This document shows positions 13,567-13,879 of a DNA stretch of 13,879 bases, piece by piece (positions within the stretch are counted from its first letter, which is position 1; each line of letters begins with the position of its first letter). A program made the translations under genes and the position numbers. The stretch spans positions 1 to 13,879 of the forward strand of contig JAUPUH010000056.1 of the NCBI GenBank assembly GCA_030917665.1, read 5' to 3'. The notes under the pieces were generated by a model. It saw nothing but the letters and a program-made list of their open reading frames with translations. It had not been told where the DNA came from and ran no database searches. This stretch comes from Patescibacteria group bacterium (lineage in GTDB: Bacteria > Patescibacteriota > Minisyncoccia > Phycocordibacterales > PALSA-1337).

Positions 13567-13575
13567 AATACAAAT

Positions 13576-13806
13576 ATGAAATTAGTCACCATTGCACAAG
13601 TTGTTGATATCGTAAACGGGGTCGCAGTATTTGTTCTCTCAGTCGCACTCTTATGGATTGCCGCAAATATTGTACGATTCTACGCAGCTGGAAATTATTA
13701 TGATAAAGATCGTGGTGGGGGTGGTATTCTCAAGGGTTGCATAACTCTTTATGCAACGCTTGTGATCTGGGGTATCTTTACCCTTATAAAACAATATTTC
13801 CTTTAG
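13576..13806 (+). CDS. Minimal pilin-like two-helix membrane protein, divergent copy 6
   Basis: A 76-residue protein. The frame is open far upstream, through the region antisense to the methyltransferase gene; I start it at the ATG at 13576 because the protein then begins MKLVTIAQVV just after a promoter-like region. Helix 1 about 11-36 (VNGVAVFVLSVALLWIAANIVRFY), loop AAGNYYDKDRGGGG, helix 2 about 51-74 (ILKGCITLYATLVIWGIFTLI). The order IVRFY-loop-G-helix-WG matches the pilin-like copies (IVNVVRYL-loop-GG-helix-WG in copy 2), but the signal peptide and tail are missing. It diverges from the cluster 30 bases away. Confidence 0.75.
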   Translation: MKLVTIAQVVDIVNGVAVFVLSVALLWIAANIVRFYAAGNYYDKDRGGGGILKGCITLYATLVIWGIFTLIKQYFL

Positions 13807-13831
13807 TTTCTCGAAAAGAGTTTACAGACAA

Positions 13832-13879
13832 ATGAGTGAAGCAAGAGAGTCTCCGTCTCGAAGTTTCATAACTCGTACA
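13832..13879 (+). CDS. Possible start of a further gene (runs off the right edge)
   Basis: An ATG at 13832 opens 16 codons to the edge (MSEARESPSRSFITRT), 25 bases after the pilin-like gene. The other plus frame with a nearby GTG stops within the window. The stretch is too short to identify and no promoter or ribosome site is seen, so this is tentative. Confidence 0.35.
   Translation, partial: MSEARESPSRSFITRT

Noticed and set aside
13048..13575. Upstream extension of pilin-like copy 6 to a 252-residue protein
   Set aside because: The extension is the antisense of the methyltransferase gene and has no signal of being coding; the ATG at 13576 gives a coherent membrane protein.
1..13879. CRISPR array, insertion sequence or transposase gene
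   Set aside because: No regularly spaced repeats with spacers and no transposase-like frame were seen; the only repeats are the short ones listed.

Overview
The window looks like a chromosomal segment of a Candidate Phyla Radiation (Patescibacteria, probably Parcubacteria-like) bacterium with the standard genetic code. The main reasons are a minimal initiation factor IF-2 of about 510 residues with almost no N-terminal extension, a tight array of small two-helix proteins of the type usually annotated as 'type IV secretion system pilin' in these genomes, a secreted protein start ending in a PLNVGSSAQ-type motif seen in many Parcubacteria exported proteins, a DUF4446-like protein, and generally small, densely packed genes. 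TGA is used as a stop (two ATGA start/stop overlaps), which argues against the TGA=Gly code of Gracilibacteria/SR1. No recognisable Shine-Dalgarno sequence precedes any start that I checked. The phylum call is inference; no rRNA is present.

Layout. 1-623 (minus): the first 54 codons of an exported protein, a small single-helix membrane protein, a terminator and tRNA-Tyr. 668-4423 (minus): the disaggregase ClpB and a cysteine desulfurase. 4423-4486: a compact divergent promoter in which the two -35 boxes overlap and both start codons lie 6 bases after a -10 box. 4486-5056 (plus): a DUF4446-like membrane protein and its terminator. 5057-7774 (plus): a pair of inverted-repeat sites, tRNA-Ile, infB and rbfA (translation initiation and 30S maturation), then a tRNA cluster Cys-Leu(UAA)-Lys(CUU)-Leu(UAG). 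The Lys-Leu gap holds an unexplained, strongly folded ~95-base element.

7809-9543 (plus): a strong promoter, a 525-residue single-pass membrane protein that I do not recognise and whose base composition is richer in G+C than its surroundings, and a strong terminator. 9566-13545 (minus): a methyltransferase, a membrane-anchored solute-binding-like protein and five consecutive pilin-like proteins; the first three genes are joined by ATGA overlaps. A sixth, minimal pilin-like gene diverges from this cluster at 13576 (plus), sharing a palindromic -10 region with it. The right edge enters another possible gene.

How the parts fit: the left and middle are housekeeping (protein quality control, sulfur mobilisation, translation). 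The right third is a cell-envelope cassette. Its pilin-like proteins have the VirB2/TrbC layout (signal peptide, two membrane helices, short charged cytoplasmic loop) but come in six different forms next to a solute-binding-like protein without transporter permeases. That cassette, the orphan membrane protein and the folded inter-tRNA element are the least explained parts.
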